DNA of 64,000 nt from Chaetoceros tenuissimus (lineage: Eukaryota > Bacillariophyta > Thalassiosirophyceae > Chaetocerotales > Chaetocerotaceae): the NCBI GenBank assembly GCA_021927905.1, contig BLLK01000045.1:1302001-1366000 (forward strand), written 5' to 3'. The notes beneath the pieces were generated by a model. The model did no database searches and was not told where the DNA came from. It was given only the letters and a program-made list of their open reading frames with translations. The position numbers were made by a program, and so were the translations under genes. Positions 1 through 9,454 of this stretch are shown in pieces (position 1 is the first letter of the stretch; each line of letters begins with the position of its first letter).

Positions 1-922
1 AAGCAAAAATTTGGTAAGGATATAGGATAATATCATATTGAAGAATCATAAGAATCTCCGAAATTGTTTTTTCTGCCTCGTTTGTTGCCTCCTCGCTGTA
101 AAATGTAGAGTCTTTTTTACTTCGCGCTTGCGACTTGTCAATTGGGGACTTTGGAGTCAACTTATCCATGAGCCGATGGATATGCTTCGCCTTTGAATCA
201 AAATACAAATCAAGGAGTCTGTTCGCCTTTGTGGTATCATTGAATTGCTGAACATTTAACAAATGTATCGCAGTAAGAGCTCTAGCTATATCTGAACCAC
301 TTCTTGATAGTTGGAGTAGCTTCTTCTTCGAGATATGAACAATACGTATAGGAATACTCTGTAAATGCATGTACACCATCTTGATCTGCATCAGTAATTC
401 CTTATTTGAAGATGGGGAAAAGTCATTATTATCCGTCACTTTTGAAAGAGCATTAGCTAGGGGATATTTCCTGGTATACTTTGTCATGATGCCAAAAATT
501 TGAAGAATTGCTTTCGATGCTCCATACACATCACTTTCATCCAAACAGGAATGGACTTCTCTAGGTGCCTGTGAAAGTATAATTCTATCTAAATCTACTT
601 CGTTGATTGCTGATGATGGCATTTCTACAGAGTCTTCTTCCCTATTTTCTGCAGGTTTCTTATTTGCAGCATTTAACAATTCTTCCACCAAGCCAGGTAT
701 CTTATTAACTAGCTCATCGAGAAGTTTCGCATCCCTCTGCATTTCTAATACTTCATCACTACTACCAACCAACTCTTTGTAACGACTGGCTAGAACTAGC
801 TTTAGCTCGGTCTTTTTTGCTTCAGCATCTGATAAAGCTCGTTTGTAAAGCTCTCGCATCTCATCGATAGTGAGAGACTTTGCGAGGCTATTTGTATACG
901 ATGTTGCTTGGACCTGCTGCAT
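1..922 (-). CDS. COG1: Conserved oligomeric Golgi complex subunit 1 (COG1), N-terminal part
   Basis: The reading frame is open from an ATG at 922 down to the left window edge (307 codons, no stop), so only the N-terminal part is seen. Residues about 10-60 have the Vps51/COG1-type helical start (MRELYKRALSDAEAKKTEL, then ASRYKELVGSSDEVLEM and MQRDAKLLDELV), which is the conserved signature of COG1. COG1 is a lobe-A subunit of the COG tether that docks retrograde vesicles at the Golgi. The rest of the visible part is helical and charged, as expected for a CATCHR-family rod. The ATG at 922 is the first in frame, shortly before the conserved block. The C-terminus lies outside the window. The related proteins Vps51 and EXOC2 share the same N-terminal fold, so another tether subunit is the main alternative. 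Confidence 0.75.
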   Translation of the reverse strand, partial: MQQVQATSYTNSLAKSLTIDEMRELYKRALSDAEAKKTELKLVLASRYKELVGSSDEVLEMQRDAKLLDELVNKIPGLVEELLNAANKKPAENREEDSVEMPSSAINEVDLDRIILSQAPREVHSCLDESDVYGASKAILQIFGIMTKYTRKYPLANALSKVTDNNDFSPSSNKELLMQIKMVYMHLQSIPIRIVHISKKKLLQLSRSGSDIARALTAIHLLNVQQFNDTTKANRLLDLYFDSKAKHIHRLMDKLTPKSPIDKSQARSKKDSTFYSEEATNEAEKTISEILMILQYDIILYPYQIFA

Positions 923-1246
923 CTTTACTTATCTAATGTTGGAAATACAAAGAGTGTGGGTGTGCAACATATGATGAGATACTTTCTTTTGCTGGGACCA
1001 TGGATGTATTTTTGTATGTTTGCTTCGGTTCAGATCTTCGCCGTTTTGCCGTTGATTCTGTTAACGCTCGATAACGTTCTAGTAAGTTTTGGATCCAAAA
1101 AGAAAAAAATATGAGTTCCGGAGTTCTTCGGTAAATAATAATCAGATCCTCAATAACAAATGTTTTTTATTTATATTAATTATATTTAAAATGTAACTGT
1201 CACATAATTTCGTGTAAGTCCCCATCCCTTTACCTTGAGTTTCTTC
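923..1246. other. Intergenic region upstream of COG1
   Basis: This stretch holds the COG1 upstream region and the 3' end of the ShKT-like gene, both on the minus strand. The short frames here look like chance. I see no RNA gene or repeat. Confidence 0.5.
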
Positions 1247-1903
1247 TTAACTACAAAGACCACACGAGTTTCTACATTTTCTTCTAACACTTGGATTGTC
1301 ACATAGGTGAAGCGCCTTATTTCTGACATACTGGCAGTTTCTTCCCTTATCCTCCCCTTCAATGGCAAATTTTCCTCTCTTATCATCACATTTTGGGAGT
1401 TGATAATGATCGTCATGGCAAAGTCCTGTTTCAGCTACAATTTCGTATGTTTCATTCTTTTCCATTTCAGGGCAAACATCTCTGTAAAACAAGTGTAGAA
1501 CTGACATTGGTTGAGCACACTTTGTTCGACATGTTGTAGCACCATCAACCACGAGCGCACAGTATTTTTCCACTTCTTGAATATGCTCTAGATAAAGTGC
1601 GTCGTTCGCATCACAAGTCATTTGCAAATGCTCATTTGGAGAATGTGAATGCTGATGTTCACATGGAGTTCCACATGTTGCCGGGCATCTCCTCTTCACT
1701 TTCTTGCTTGTTTCGCATAGGGACTTATTATTATTACTAACATATTGGCAGTTTCTTATTGGTTTACTGTTGATGCCGTCGAGCTCAGGAATCCTGAATT
1801 TTCCTCTGGAGTCCTCGCATTCTCCAAGTTTTCGGCTTGGATCTGCTACAGCACCATTATTAAACAAAAGAGCAAGAGATATTACAGTTGCGAAAAGCTT
1901 CAT
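1247..1903 (-). CDS. Secreted cysteine-rich protein with two ShKT-like repeats
   Basis: The 218-residue protein starts with a clear signal peptide (about residues 1-20, ending GAVA). Two six-cysteine modules follow, near residues 27-81 and 172-217. Each runs C-x2-(S/K)RGKF, then RNCQYV, LC, RRC/RKC, TCG/SCG and a final C. This spacing matches the ShKT fold that is common in secreted diatom proteins. Between them is a different Cys-rich stretch with a His-rich patch (HQHSHS) and a CRTKC segment. The product is probably secreted or held in the cell wall, and disulphide-rich. Its partner or substrate cannot be told from sequence. It faces the beta-propeller gene across a 429-bp divergent spacer. 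Confidence 0.7.
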   Translation of the reverse strand: MKLFATVISLALLFNNGAVADPSRKLGECEDSRGKFRIPELDGINSKPIRNCQYVSNNNKSLCETSKKVKRRCPATCGTPCEHQHSHSPNEHLQMTCDANDALYLEHIQEVEKYCALVVDGATTCRTKCAQPMSVLHLFYRDVCPEMEKNETYEIVAETGLCHDDHYQLPKCDDKRGKFAIEGEDKGRNCQYVRNKALHLCDNPSVRRKCRNSCGLCS

Positions 1904-2332
1904 TCTGTTGAGTAGTAGTTTGTTGATATATGTGAATTGAAATGAGATAAGCTAGAGAAGGAAGAATAAAAAAAAAAAGATTTTTCCGTTGATTGAATCC
2001 GTTGGGAAGAAATGACATTAAATTGATTCGAAATAGCTCAATCACGGGATAAATGTTTCTATTTAGAAGCTAAACGTCCCGAACTTTTAAAAAATTATAG
2101 ATGCAACCTATTTTGCAACTATAGTTGATGAGAGGGGATATGGGGATCAACATAAAACAAAAGATAAATTTGAAACTCTAGCTTATGAACTGAACTGAAT
2201 GAATGAAAATGAATGTGAAACAATTCATTACCTCGTAATACCTCCTAAGCTGTGAACCAGTTCCCTCAGTTTATACTTTGATATTACACTGTACTTGCCC
2301 TATAATATAGGGTTATTAAGTAACTAAAAAAT
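1904..2332. promoter_or_regulatory. Divergent intergenic region, ShKT-like / beta-propeller genes
   Basis: The two neighbours start on opposite strands and share these 429 bp, so both promoters must lie here. The stretch is AT-rich. I see no clear motif, RNA gene or repeat. Confidence 0.45.
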
Positions 2333-3688
2333 ATGGCGAAATCATTTTCACTGTCACCGAATCAAGGCTGGATTGCTGTTTTTGTCCCAGCGTTGCTGTA
2401 CTACATCTTCCTTTCACCTACCAAAACTCCTCTTCTCTCATATTTGAATTTGCTACCTTCATATTTTCCACTAGAAACAACATTAATACTTGAAAATGGC
2501 ATAAATGATGAGATCAAGAAAATTTTTGATTCCAAGAATAATTTTGAAATAGTAATTGAAGACGAGGATGCTTCCTTTTATGATACGACCTGGGTGGAAG
2601 ATACTGAATTGGGAAGAGGATATTTATTAATTAGTGATTCTTCTTCAAACGGAAAAGTTTGGAGGTATGAAATGGGAGGAGGAATTATTCCAATCGGTAA
2701 ATCTTTGTATCTTGATCAAAGTGGGTGCCGATCTGGTCATATAAATGAATGCGATGGTTCATCTTTGCATCTTGGTAGTAAGGGTTTGGCAGTACAGGTA
2801 ACAAAAGATGAAGAAAGGTTTGATATTGGTTTGCTACTTATTGCAGAAAAGGGTGAGAAACGCATCATTCGTCTGGAGAACGATGGAGCTAGAACCCCCC
2901 TTGTTCTTGATGTCCCGTCATTGTGTGACGATGGGAAGACTTTCCACCGACTTCAAAATCCTGGACAGGTTGTCTATACACCATTTGGCGATTTGCTCTT
3001 CACCGAACGAGAGGAATGCCACCAGCAAGAGGTAGAAGGTGGCAAAAGTATCTCATTTGTCAAGACTGGGATTTACAGAGTGAAGGATGTAGTCAATATT
3101 CCATCTATCCCTTTTAAAAATAGTAGAGATGCTCATCAGTGGACGTTGAAAGAAATGATTGAGCAGCATGTGGAAGTAACAATTGATGTACCCTACTCAA
3201 ATTTAGGTGATGTTTCAGATGTATTGATTGGTAAAGAAATGACATCAATCTATATTTCTACTAGAAAACCTAATCACAATGGATGTACACATTTCATACA
3301 CAAAATCGAAGAAGATATAGATTCAGAATCTACAGAAACAAAAGACATCTCAAAGCTACCCATATTTTTTGACATGACGAAATTCTATGAAATGCCAAAT
3401 AGTTGCAGCGAGGGAAAGACATTCTTGACAATAGATGACAAAGGTAATTTGTTTGCAACATTTCCTGGTGGGCTTGTCATAATTGACAAGGATGGTGATC
3501 ATTTGGCTACGATCAATTTTCAATATTCCGATCAGTCTTCTTTATCAACAAAGATCCAGGCTACATCACTAACAATAGCAAATGATGGCTACATGTATCT
3601 CACCACCGAATCGAAATTGTTACGATTGAAACTGAAGTCGAAAATGTTGAACCATCCAACCAACATGATTGTACCTAAACGCAAGTAA
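2333..3688 (+). CDS. Membrane-anchored six-bladed beta-propeller (SMP-30/strictosidine-synthase-like)
   Basis: The 451-residue protein has one N-terminal hydrophobic segment (about residues 13-28) without an obvious cleavage site, which suggests a signal anchor with a lumenal or extracellular body. The body has repeated propeller-like blocks: GRGYLLISDSSSNGKVWRYE, NPGQVVYTPFGDLLFTE, KGNLFATFPGGLVIIDKDG and a final NDGYMYLTTESKLLRLKL. This layout resembles SMP-30/gluconolactonase and strictosidine-synthase-like lactonases. The metal-binding residues cannot be assigned with certainty, so the substrate is unknown. There is no intron. Confidence 0.55.
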   Translation: MAKSFSLSPNQGWIAVFVPALLYYIFLSPTKTPLLSYLNLLPSYFPLETTLILENGINDEIKKIFDSKNNFEIVIEDEDASFYDTTWVEDTELGRGYLLISDSSSNGKVWRYEMGGGIIPIGKSLYLDQSGCRSGHINECDGSSLHLGSKGLAVQVTKDEERFDIGLLLIAEKGEKRIIRLENDGARTPLVLDVPSLCDDGKTFHRLQNPGQVVYTPFGDLLFTEREECHQQEVEGGKSISFVKTGIYRVKDVVNIPSIPFKNSRDAHQWTLKEMIEQHVEVTIDVPYSNLGDVSDVLIGKEMTSIYISTRKPNHNGCTHFIHKIEEDIDSESTETKDISKLPIFFDMTKFYEMPNSCSEGKTFLTIDDKGNLFATFPGGLVIIDKDGDHLATINFQYSDQSSLSTKIQATSLTIANDGYMYLTTESKLLRLKLKSKMLNHPTNMIVPKRK

Positions 3689-3946
3689 CCATCAAAAGCT
3701 ATTTTCTACATAGATATATTAGCTGTTCATTCTAGCTATATTTTTAATTTTAACGCATTTAGCATTTGATAGTTGCAAGATTGGTGCTCACTTCAAGCAA
3801 GCGACGGAGTCAAAGCGAATATTTGAACTAAGCAAGCACATAAACTTTTTGCAATATTGTATTCTGAGGATATATTGATGAATACAATCTGTTTCTCAAG
3901 AAAAATATGTTTCTCTCAAAGGCCTGGCAGCTACTTCGCTTTTGTT

Positions 3947-4402
3947 TCAATTTCGTTTTCTCTTCTTCTTTGTTAGATTTCCTATACTGCGTTCTTTCTT
4001 ATCAATCATATCACCTTTTCCCTTGACATATTTCTCATATCTTTCTAATAGTTCTTCATCTGTTATTTGCTGCCTTTCAACCTTGGACTCAAATTTACTT
4101 CTTGATCGAGATTGTACAGCCTGTATCCATGTCTCTTGAACAGATTTGTGAAAATCATTGAACGATCTTCTTCCAATGATTTCTGCAGATATTCCATACA
4201 TATCGCTTGATAATGCCATAATCGGTATCGATGGATCCACATCTCCACTTTCTTCATTTTCAATACTGTGCAGAGGTTTCATAGGAGATGGACTTTGCAT
4301 ATCTTGATCTGCTGTTTCTTCCGGTTCAGATTTTGAAGGGGTTTTACGTTGCATGAAACGCATTCCCATGGTTGCTCCCGAGAGAGATTTTCGTCCAGAC
4401 AT
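3947..4402 (-). CDS. MPP6: MPP6-like nuclear RNA exosome cofactor
   Basis: The 151-residue protein carries the three short blocks that define M-phase phosphoprotein 6. They are an N-terminal LSGATMGMRFMQRK (the MKFMQR motif that binds the exosome), a central GRRSFNDFHKSV (the GRMSF-type motif), and a C-terminal DEELLERYEKYVKGKG followed by a basic KKKRKRN tail that could be a nuclear signal. MPP6 (Mpp6 in yeast) links the Mtr4 helicase to the nuclear exosome. The length matches the family (about 150-190). It is divergent from TFIIS, 317 bp away. Confidence 0.8.
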   Translation of the reverse strand: MSGRKSLSGATMGMRFMQRKTPSKSEPEETADQDMQSPSPMKPLHSIENEESGDVDPSIPIMALSSDMYGISAEIIGRRSFNDFHKSVQETWIQAVQSRSRSKFESKVERQQITDEELLERYEKYVKGKGDMIDKKERSIGNLTKKKRKRN

Positions 4403-4719
4403 TATGCTTTCTGCTTTTAAGTTTGTATGGGAACGATAAGTACTGAATGCAAGCTCAATTGATGCAAAAGTGAAGATGAGTTGAGTACTATGGCGTTATT
4501 GATGATGTCTTTCAGTTTTGTTTTGGGGTGAGAGCGCTGCTGTTGGTTTTTTGGTTGGTTCTGCGGGCACCAAAATTGCCAGTAGGAAAAGTACGTACGC
4601 ACAGCACTAACTCACCTCTCACCTCTCACCTCCGATTTCCGATTCTTCTTCTTGGCTCTGTATTCCACCAACTAAACTTCTTTTTCGAATATTTACAACA
4701 GCTTTTTTGAACGAAAAGA
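4403..4719. promoter_or_regulatory. Bidirectional promoter region, MPP6 / TFIIS
   Basis: Start codons at 4402 (minus) and 4720 (plus) are 317 bp apart. The spacer contains a perfect GTACGTAC palindrome at 4591-4598, one of four seen in intergenic DNA of this window, and a CACCTCTCACCTCTCACCTC run near 4614-4631. Confidence 0.5.
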
Positions 4720-5676
4720 ATGTCGTCTGAAGTTATAAGAAGAGTAAACGATTTGAAAGAGGCCCTTTCAAAAGAGCTGAAGAATGAGGATAGCTCCAGT
4801 GAAAGATGCGTCGATATTCTAGACCAACTAGATGGTATCAAAGATATTACGCTGAAAGTACTCACTGAAACTCTTGTAGGGACTATTGTATCTAAATTCA
4901 AGTCCAACGGTGATGCTAATGTAGCGGCTAAAGCTAAGGCACTTGTGAAAAAGTGGAAACAAGTAGCAAAGCAAAGTGGCGTAGGCAAACCTACTGATGC
5001 AGGGAAAAAGCCACAGTCCAAAACAAAGCCTGCTACAACAAAAGCTACCCCTCCAGAGAGACAGACTTCAACTGCTTCTATATCTTCAACAACAAGCGCT
5101 TCATCTGAATGGGATCTTCTACCTCCACTACGTAAAAATACAGCAAACAAACTTCATGCTGTACTAAAAATGTCCAGTGAGTCTCTTTCAAAGAGTGGAG
5201 TTCATGAAGATGCAGTGAAATCTCTCGGGATTAGTAGAACTTCTGAAATCGAAGAAGCCTGTCATAATATTTCGAAAGGACAGAAGCAGGCTTATCTGGA
5301 TAAAATTCGTTCTCTTGTATTCAACTTGAAAAAGAACGCGGATCTTCGTGAACAAGTGCTCCTTGGCGCAATGCAAGCAGAAACTTTGGTCCAGCTCCCA
5401 CCTGAACAATTGTTGACTGCAGATAAGATGAAGAAAAGAGATGACGAGACTAAAAAGTTGAAAGATTCTAGAAGGTTGGATTGGGAAGAGAAAAATGAAG
5501 GTAAAATTAATGAAATGTGTGGAATCAAGGGTGACTTGTTGAAAGCTAGTTTGTTCACCTGTGGTAGATGTAAAAGTATCAAGACTACCAGTACACAGAA
5601 ACAAACAAGAAGTGCTGATGAACCGATGACTGTCTTTGTCCTCTGTTTGAACTGCGGAAATAGATGGAAGTGTTGA
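4720..5676 (+). CDS. TFIIS: Transcription elongation factor TFIIS
   Basis: The 318-residue protein has the full three-domain plan. An N-terminal helical bundle (about 1-78) is followed by a low-complexity Lys/Thr/Ser linker and a central domain (about 135-245). The C-terminal zinc ribbon has FTCGRC and CLNCGNRWKC as metal ligands. The acidic hairpin RSADEPMT, whose Asp-Glu pair reaches the RNA polymerase II active site to trigger transcript cleavage, is intact. The length fits the family (about 300-350). The start at 4720 places the first domain at the N-terminus as expected. Confidence 0.95.
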   Translation: MSSEVIRRVNDLKEALSKELKNEDSSSERCVDILDQLDGIKDITLKVLTETLVGTIVSKFKSNGDANVAAKAKALVKKWKQVAKQSGVGKPTDAGKKPQSKTKPATTKATPPERQTSTASISSTTSASSEWDLLPPLRKNTANKLHAVLKMSSESLSKSGVHEDAVKSLGISRTSEIEEACHNISKGQKQAYLDKIRSLVFNLKKNADLREQVLLGAMQAETLVQLPPEQLLTADKMKKRDDETKKLKDSRRLDWEEKNEGKINEMCGIKGDLLKASLFTCGRCKSIKTTSTQKQTRSADEPMTVFVLCLNCGNRWKC

Positions 5677-6063
5677 AGTTATTGTATTGGGGTTTTACAA
5701 TGGATTGGAATTTTCCATTCTTGAATAGAAATGAAGAAGAATAAATATTAGGAGTTCGAATTTTTACTATAGTCTGAATATAGATGCTGTTTTATTTTTG
5801 ATTCTTGAATCAATCTTTACTACCCAGTGAAGCTAAAAGTGCATCATTATATGGTAAGGTAGTACGTTTTATCTCTCGCTCTGTAATAGACAAACGTGTG
5901 TACGTGGTTCTTATAGTTCGTAATTGGTTACGAGCGTTGAGTCTTATCTTCCGGATGAGTTGATTGTATTTTGTTGTGGAAAATTGTGTGTACGTATTGA
6001 TATTCATACTAATGTAAACTTTCGCTGTAGTCCTCATTAACTATTTCACCTCTACTGGAGAAA
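5677..6063. other. Intergenic region between TFIIS and the NYN-like gene
   Basis: This stretch holds the TFIIS 3' end (AATAAA near 5740) and the upstream region of the next gene. A 75-codon minus-strand frame (5810-6037) lies here, with no support beyond being open. Confidence 0.45.
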
Positions 6064-6996
6064 ATGTACTACGAAGATGTACATCAACAATCTATAGGAC
6101 TCTTTTTCTCAGTTTCTGTTGGATTGATTATAGCATGTTATTTCTCATGGCGAATAAAGACAAAGTGCAAATCGTCATCACCGACATCCTACAAAGCAAA
6201 TTCTCAGAGATGTGAACCATGTAGAGAAGGAACAATGTTCATCATCGATGGTTGCAATGGCCCCATCCGACTAGATTCTCCTTCAAAAGATTCTTTGACA
6301 AAAGGCACAAAAGTATCTCTGCTACATGTTAAAAATGGAAGAAATATTGGTGATCGCATCGATTTACTTTCACATTTGGACAAAACACTTGAACATCATC
6401 CCTTTATCAACAATGCAATCGTATTCTTTGACGGGATAGGAATGAAAGCAGTTGCAAATAAAAGTTGGAAATATAATCCATGGATCGAGATAAAAATTAC
6501 GAGGGAATTTGTGGAGGTTGATAACCATATAGTAGATATTGTAATGGAACGTTCAAACGAAAGGACAAATGATTCTACCAATCAAAGTAGCATTCGCGGT
6601 TTGAAGGAATGTTTGCAAGATATAAGTAAAGATTGTATAGACAAAGATGATGAGACTATCACGGTTCATTCAATAGCAAGAAATGATCAAGGTGCAGGAA
6701 AGAAGCGATATCTAAAAGATCTTTGCTTACTGCGACCAAACTCCGTCTATTGTGCTTACTCTATTAAAACGTCTAGTACTCCAAATGCATTTTCAAAGAA
6801 GGAGTGTTCAAACCTACGTCAGATGGTAGAATCGGGCGTGGACAGTTTAATTGATAAGATCTACAAAACAGAATTCACAAGCGAAACGAGAAATCAAACC
6901 ATAGTTGTGACAGATGACATACTACTACGACAGCGGATAGTTGATTCGGGAGGCTTTGTAATGACGTTCGAGCAACTCTGGTTATTCTTGCAATAA
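6064..6996 (+). CDS. NYN/PIN-like domain protein with N-terminal membrane segment
   Basis: The 310-residue protein has a hydrophobic segment at about residues 11-28 and then a CEPCREG linker. From residue 59 the fold looks like a NYN (PIN-like) nuclease of the YacP type. It has FIIDGCN (first acidic strand), then VSLLHVKNGRNIGDR, AIVFFDGIG (second strand) and a late IVVTDDILLRQRI before a C-terminal FEQLWLFL. The Asp residues at those strand ends would be the metal ligands. I infer a membrane-tethered RNA-processing or RNA-binding role. A distant non-nuclease homologue is possible, since a fourth acidic residue is not obvious. Confidence 0.45.
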   Translation: MYYEDVHQQSIGLFFSVSVGLIIACYFSWRIKTKCKSSSPTSYKANSQRCEPCREGTMFIIDGCNGPIRLDSPSKDSLTKGTKVSLLHVKNGRNIGDRIDLLSHLDKTLEHHPFINNAIVFFDGIGMKAVANKSWKYNPWIEIKITREFVEVDNHIVDIVMERSNERTNDSTNQSSIRGLKECLQDISKDCIDKDDETITVHSIARNDQGAGKKRYLKDLCLLRPNSVYCAYSIKTSSTPNAFSKKECSNLRQMVESGVDSLIDKIYKTEFTSETRNQTIVVTDDILLRQRIVDSGGFVMTFEQLWLFLQ

Positions 6997-7068
6997 AAAT
7001 TTATTAGAATATTAACAGTAACTATATTCATATGATATGTACTCGCGTTTTGAACACTGGTGCTGATT

Positions 7069-7695
7069 CTAGAGATTTTTCAGAACGAATGAAGCCACAT
7101 GACACATCACGATTCCTGGGGCAATAAATCTCCATTGACCTTTGTATGCTCCAACACAACTTCCCGCTAGCAAAAAGAATGTTGCGAGAAACCAAAAACA
7201 AGCTGCCATTGTGAATTCCCATTTATGCCAGTAATTCATTTGCCAGATGTATTGGCTATCGAAAAAGCTTAAAAATGCAAGGAAAAATCCACTCAATAGA
7301 ATTAGTAATCTTTTCACCATTGTCACTGCTGGATGGTCACTTTTGACTACACGAGGTGGACGAATGGTGTTTGGAACCGGTACAGCGGTGATCACAGCTA
7401 TTTGATACTCCCCATTGGCTTGTGTTTGATCAGTATTCTGCGATGCCGTAGCTGTACTCATATTCATTGGATGAGATACAGTTGTACTGTCTGTACCATC
7501 GATAGAATACATAAGATGATGTTGATTATTTTGTGAGTTATCGTGTGTCATACTGTTCATCATCATGCTTGTTGAAGTACTATTCGCATAGGATGGCACT
7601 GCGCTAGGTGCAGCCTGGACACCAGATGGTATAAAAGAAATGCTTTCTTCCTCGTCTCCATTATTTACTTGGGCATAACCGCTACCTTGAATCAT
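7069..7695 (-). CDS. Small membrane protein, family unknown
   Basis: I do not recognise this 208-residue protein. Residues 1-125 are Ser/Thr/Asn/Met/Gln-rich and likely disordered, with repeated SMMMNSMTH-like composition. The C-terminal third has three hydrophobic segments (about 130-146, 157-173 and 186-204). The spacing of aromatic residues (YIWQMNYWHKWEF) between the first two suggests an interfacial loop. The frame is uninterrupted. It could be a tetraspan-like fragment or a lineage-specific protein. Confidence 0.5.
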   Translation of the reverse strand: MIQGSGYAQVNNGDEEESISFIPSGVQAAPSAVPSYANSTSTSMMMNSMTHDNSQNNQHHLMYSIDGTDSTTVSHPMNMSTATASQNTDQTQANGEYQIAVITAVPVPNTIRPPRVVKSDHPAVTMVKRLLILLSGFFLAFLSFFDSQYIWQMNYWHKWEFTMAACFWFLATFFLLAGSCVGAYKGQWRFIAPGIVMCHVASFVLKNL

Positions 7696-8028
7696 ATCTA
7701 TTTGGTTGATGTGAGTATTCTTGTTGTGATGAAGAGAAATTTCTAGACTTATTTCTTTTTATTCGGATGAATAAAAAGTCAAGGTCAGTCGCGTCGTTGT
7801 TGTTCCCCTCTTTTCACAATGACTTTCGACTTTCAAATGAAATGCCTGGATCTGCGACTTTATTGGCATAGAGACAAAAGAGGTTTCGAGATTCTATGTA
7901 CGTACCTCGATCAGTACATAGCACGCAACCAATGACAATGTCAATGTTTTTGATCAACTTTTTGTTTATGTACAGTATTTATGTATGATCATATATTTTC
8001 CTACATTCGCCAGCATCTATTGCAGTAA
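7696..8028. other. Intergenic region with a GTACGTAC palindrome
   Basis: This is upstream DNA of the 7069-7695 gene and the 3' flank of the next minus-strand gene. A perfect GTACGTAC lies at 7898-7905. I see nothing else. Confidence 0.4.
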
Positions 8029-9006
8029 TTATTGCGAATTATCAGCGTCACTGTCATCATAACCAAAAAAGCTACTCAAAATGTACCGCCATAATAGCAG
8101 CACGCTCAAGCTATCGAAAATATAATCGGCATCAGCCTTGGTGATTCCTACACTTTTATGAAGGCAATCAACGCATCCAATGACAGAATCGCTTCCCCAT
8201 GCTATTGCTAACATGATTAAGGAGCTCAAAATCCAAGTCTTTCCAGTCACAACAATGGCTTTGGATGGACTACATTCCATGGTATTTTTGAATCTAAATG
8301 CTCCAGTAAAATATCCACTGACGAACCAAGCTGAACAGAGCAACACAGAAGCCATTCCTGCAGTGCTGATGGCAGGCGCGTAAGTGATGTGATGCTCAAG
8401 TGGTAAAGCTGAATTCAAAGGAACATTTCCAAATGGAGCAGCGGCACTGGCGTCAAACCAAACAGGGAGACTACTCGAGACTAAATCACCCTGTAGAATA
8501 TTTGTAGAGAATTCCAACTTTGCTGCATAGGAAGATTCAATCGCACTCTTTGGTGAGAGAAAGTCAATTGTTTCTGGAGAATTCATCCATTTGTCATAAA
8601 GTTTATTCACGAAATGATCAAGAAATGAATAGAGAAAGAGACAACCAAAGTCTCCCATTATAGAAAGCTGATCTTCAGGTGGCGGTGGTAGTTTCTTCAA
8701 TATTGATTTGACAGGGTTGTTTTTCTCGGGTTCTTGACCGATAGAAGACATGAGGAGGACTGCACTTTGCCTATTTTGTTGCAAAGAATTAGAGGTGTCA
8801 AAAAATGAAGCCGAATCAATGGTGGATATCTTTCTTCCTTTTGTATGCTGTAAAGGTATGGATGGGCCCGTATGAAAGGCAGATACAGTGGAAGGGTTTG
8901 TCATAGCTAGTGCTGTGTAGATTATTTTTTTCAAGCGAAAATACCGAGCATTGGATTTTGTCGAAGATACTTTCGGATGCGTTTCTCTTGTTTGGCTTGT
9001 ATTCAT
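8029..9006 (-). CDS. Probable plastid membrane protein, family unknown
   Basis: The 325-residue protein has a basic N-terminus, a short hydrophobic stretch and then TVSAFHTG (residues about 41-48), an ASAF-type motif with Phe at the expected +1 position. This suggests a bipartite plastid presequence. After a low-complexity linker come a conserved-looking FLYSFLDHFVNKLYDKW block and three likely membrane helices (about 215-233, 255-272 and 295-312). I do not recognise the family. The signal peptide is set back behind about 30 residues, so an internal start or a missed 5' exon is possible. Confidence 0.5.
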   Translation of the reverse strand: MNTSQTRETHPKVSSTKSNARYFRLKKIIYTALAMTNPSTVSAFHTGPSIPLQHTKGRKISTIDSASFFDTSNSLQQNRQSAVLLMSSIGQEPEKNNPVKSILKKLPPPPEDQLSIMGDFGCLFLYSFLDHFVNKLYDKWMNSPETIDFLSPKSAIESSYAAKLEFSTNILQGDLVSSSLPVWFDASAAAPFGNVPLNSALPLEHHITYAPAISTAGMASVLLCSAWFVSGYFTGAFRFKNTMECSPSKAIVVTGKTWILSSLIMLAIAWGSDSVIGCVDCLHKSVGITKADADYIFDSLSVLLLWRYILSSFFGYDDSDADNSQ

Positions 9007-9454
9007 TTTTCCAACTGTTTTGCTCTGAAAATTGATGCTTTGGTTCCCAGCTATGATACGTTGCTATGCATAAAAAATGTCGAAGACCACTAGTTGCAGT
9101 TGTTTCTATGGGGATTCTATTATTGCATGGATGGAATGTTTGTCTACAATTTCAATAGAACAGAACATCTCTTGAAGTTCTTTTCAGTGGGAATTTTTCA
9201 TTTGTTCGGATATTGTCTCCGGGTCAGATGACGTGGACGTCAAAAGGCCTACAGCTTCAACATTTTGCTTTCAACGGTTTCTTGGCGGGTAATTTTTCAG
9301 AGAAGAAGATAAAACCGCCACCACGGCAGCACAGCAGCAAAACGAACACAGGTACTTAGAAGATGCAGTACAAAAGCACACGATAGCAGCCTATCACAAC
9401 CAAGCTTCCATAGCTACGAATTTTGCAACTTTGAAGTAGAATTGTAGATTAACA
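9007..9454. promoter_or_regulatory. Divergent intergenic region, plastid protein / sterol desaturase
   Basis: The flanking genes start on opposite strands. I see no repeat or RNA gene in these 448 bp. The start of the sterol desaturase at 9455 follows an A-rich leader (GATTAACA). Confidence 0.4.

Noticed and set aside
4626-5150. 174-codon minus-strand frame over TFIIS
   Set aside because: Shadow of the TFIIS coding strand with no independent signal.
5810-6037. 75-codon minus-strand frame between TFIIS and the NYN-like gene
   Set aside because: It is charged and somewhat protein-like, but has no recognised family. It would start only 26 bp from the divergent neighbour's start codon.
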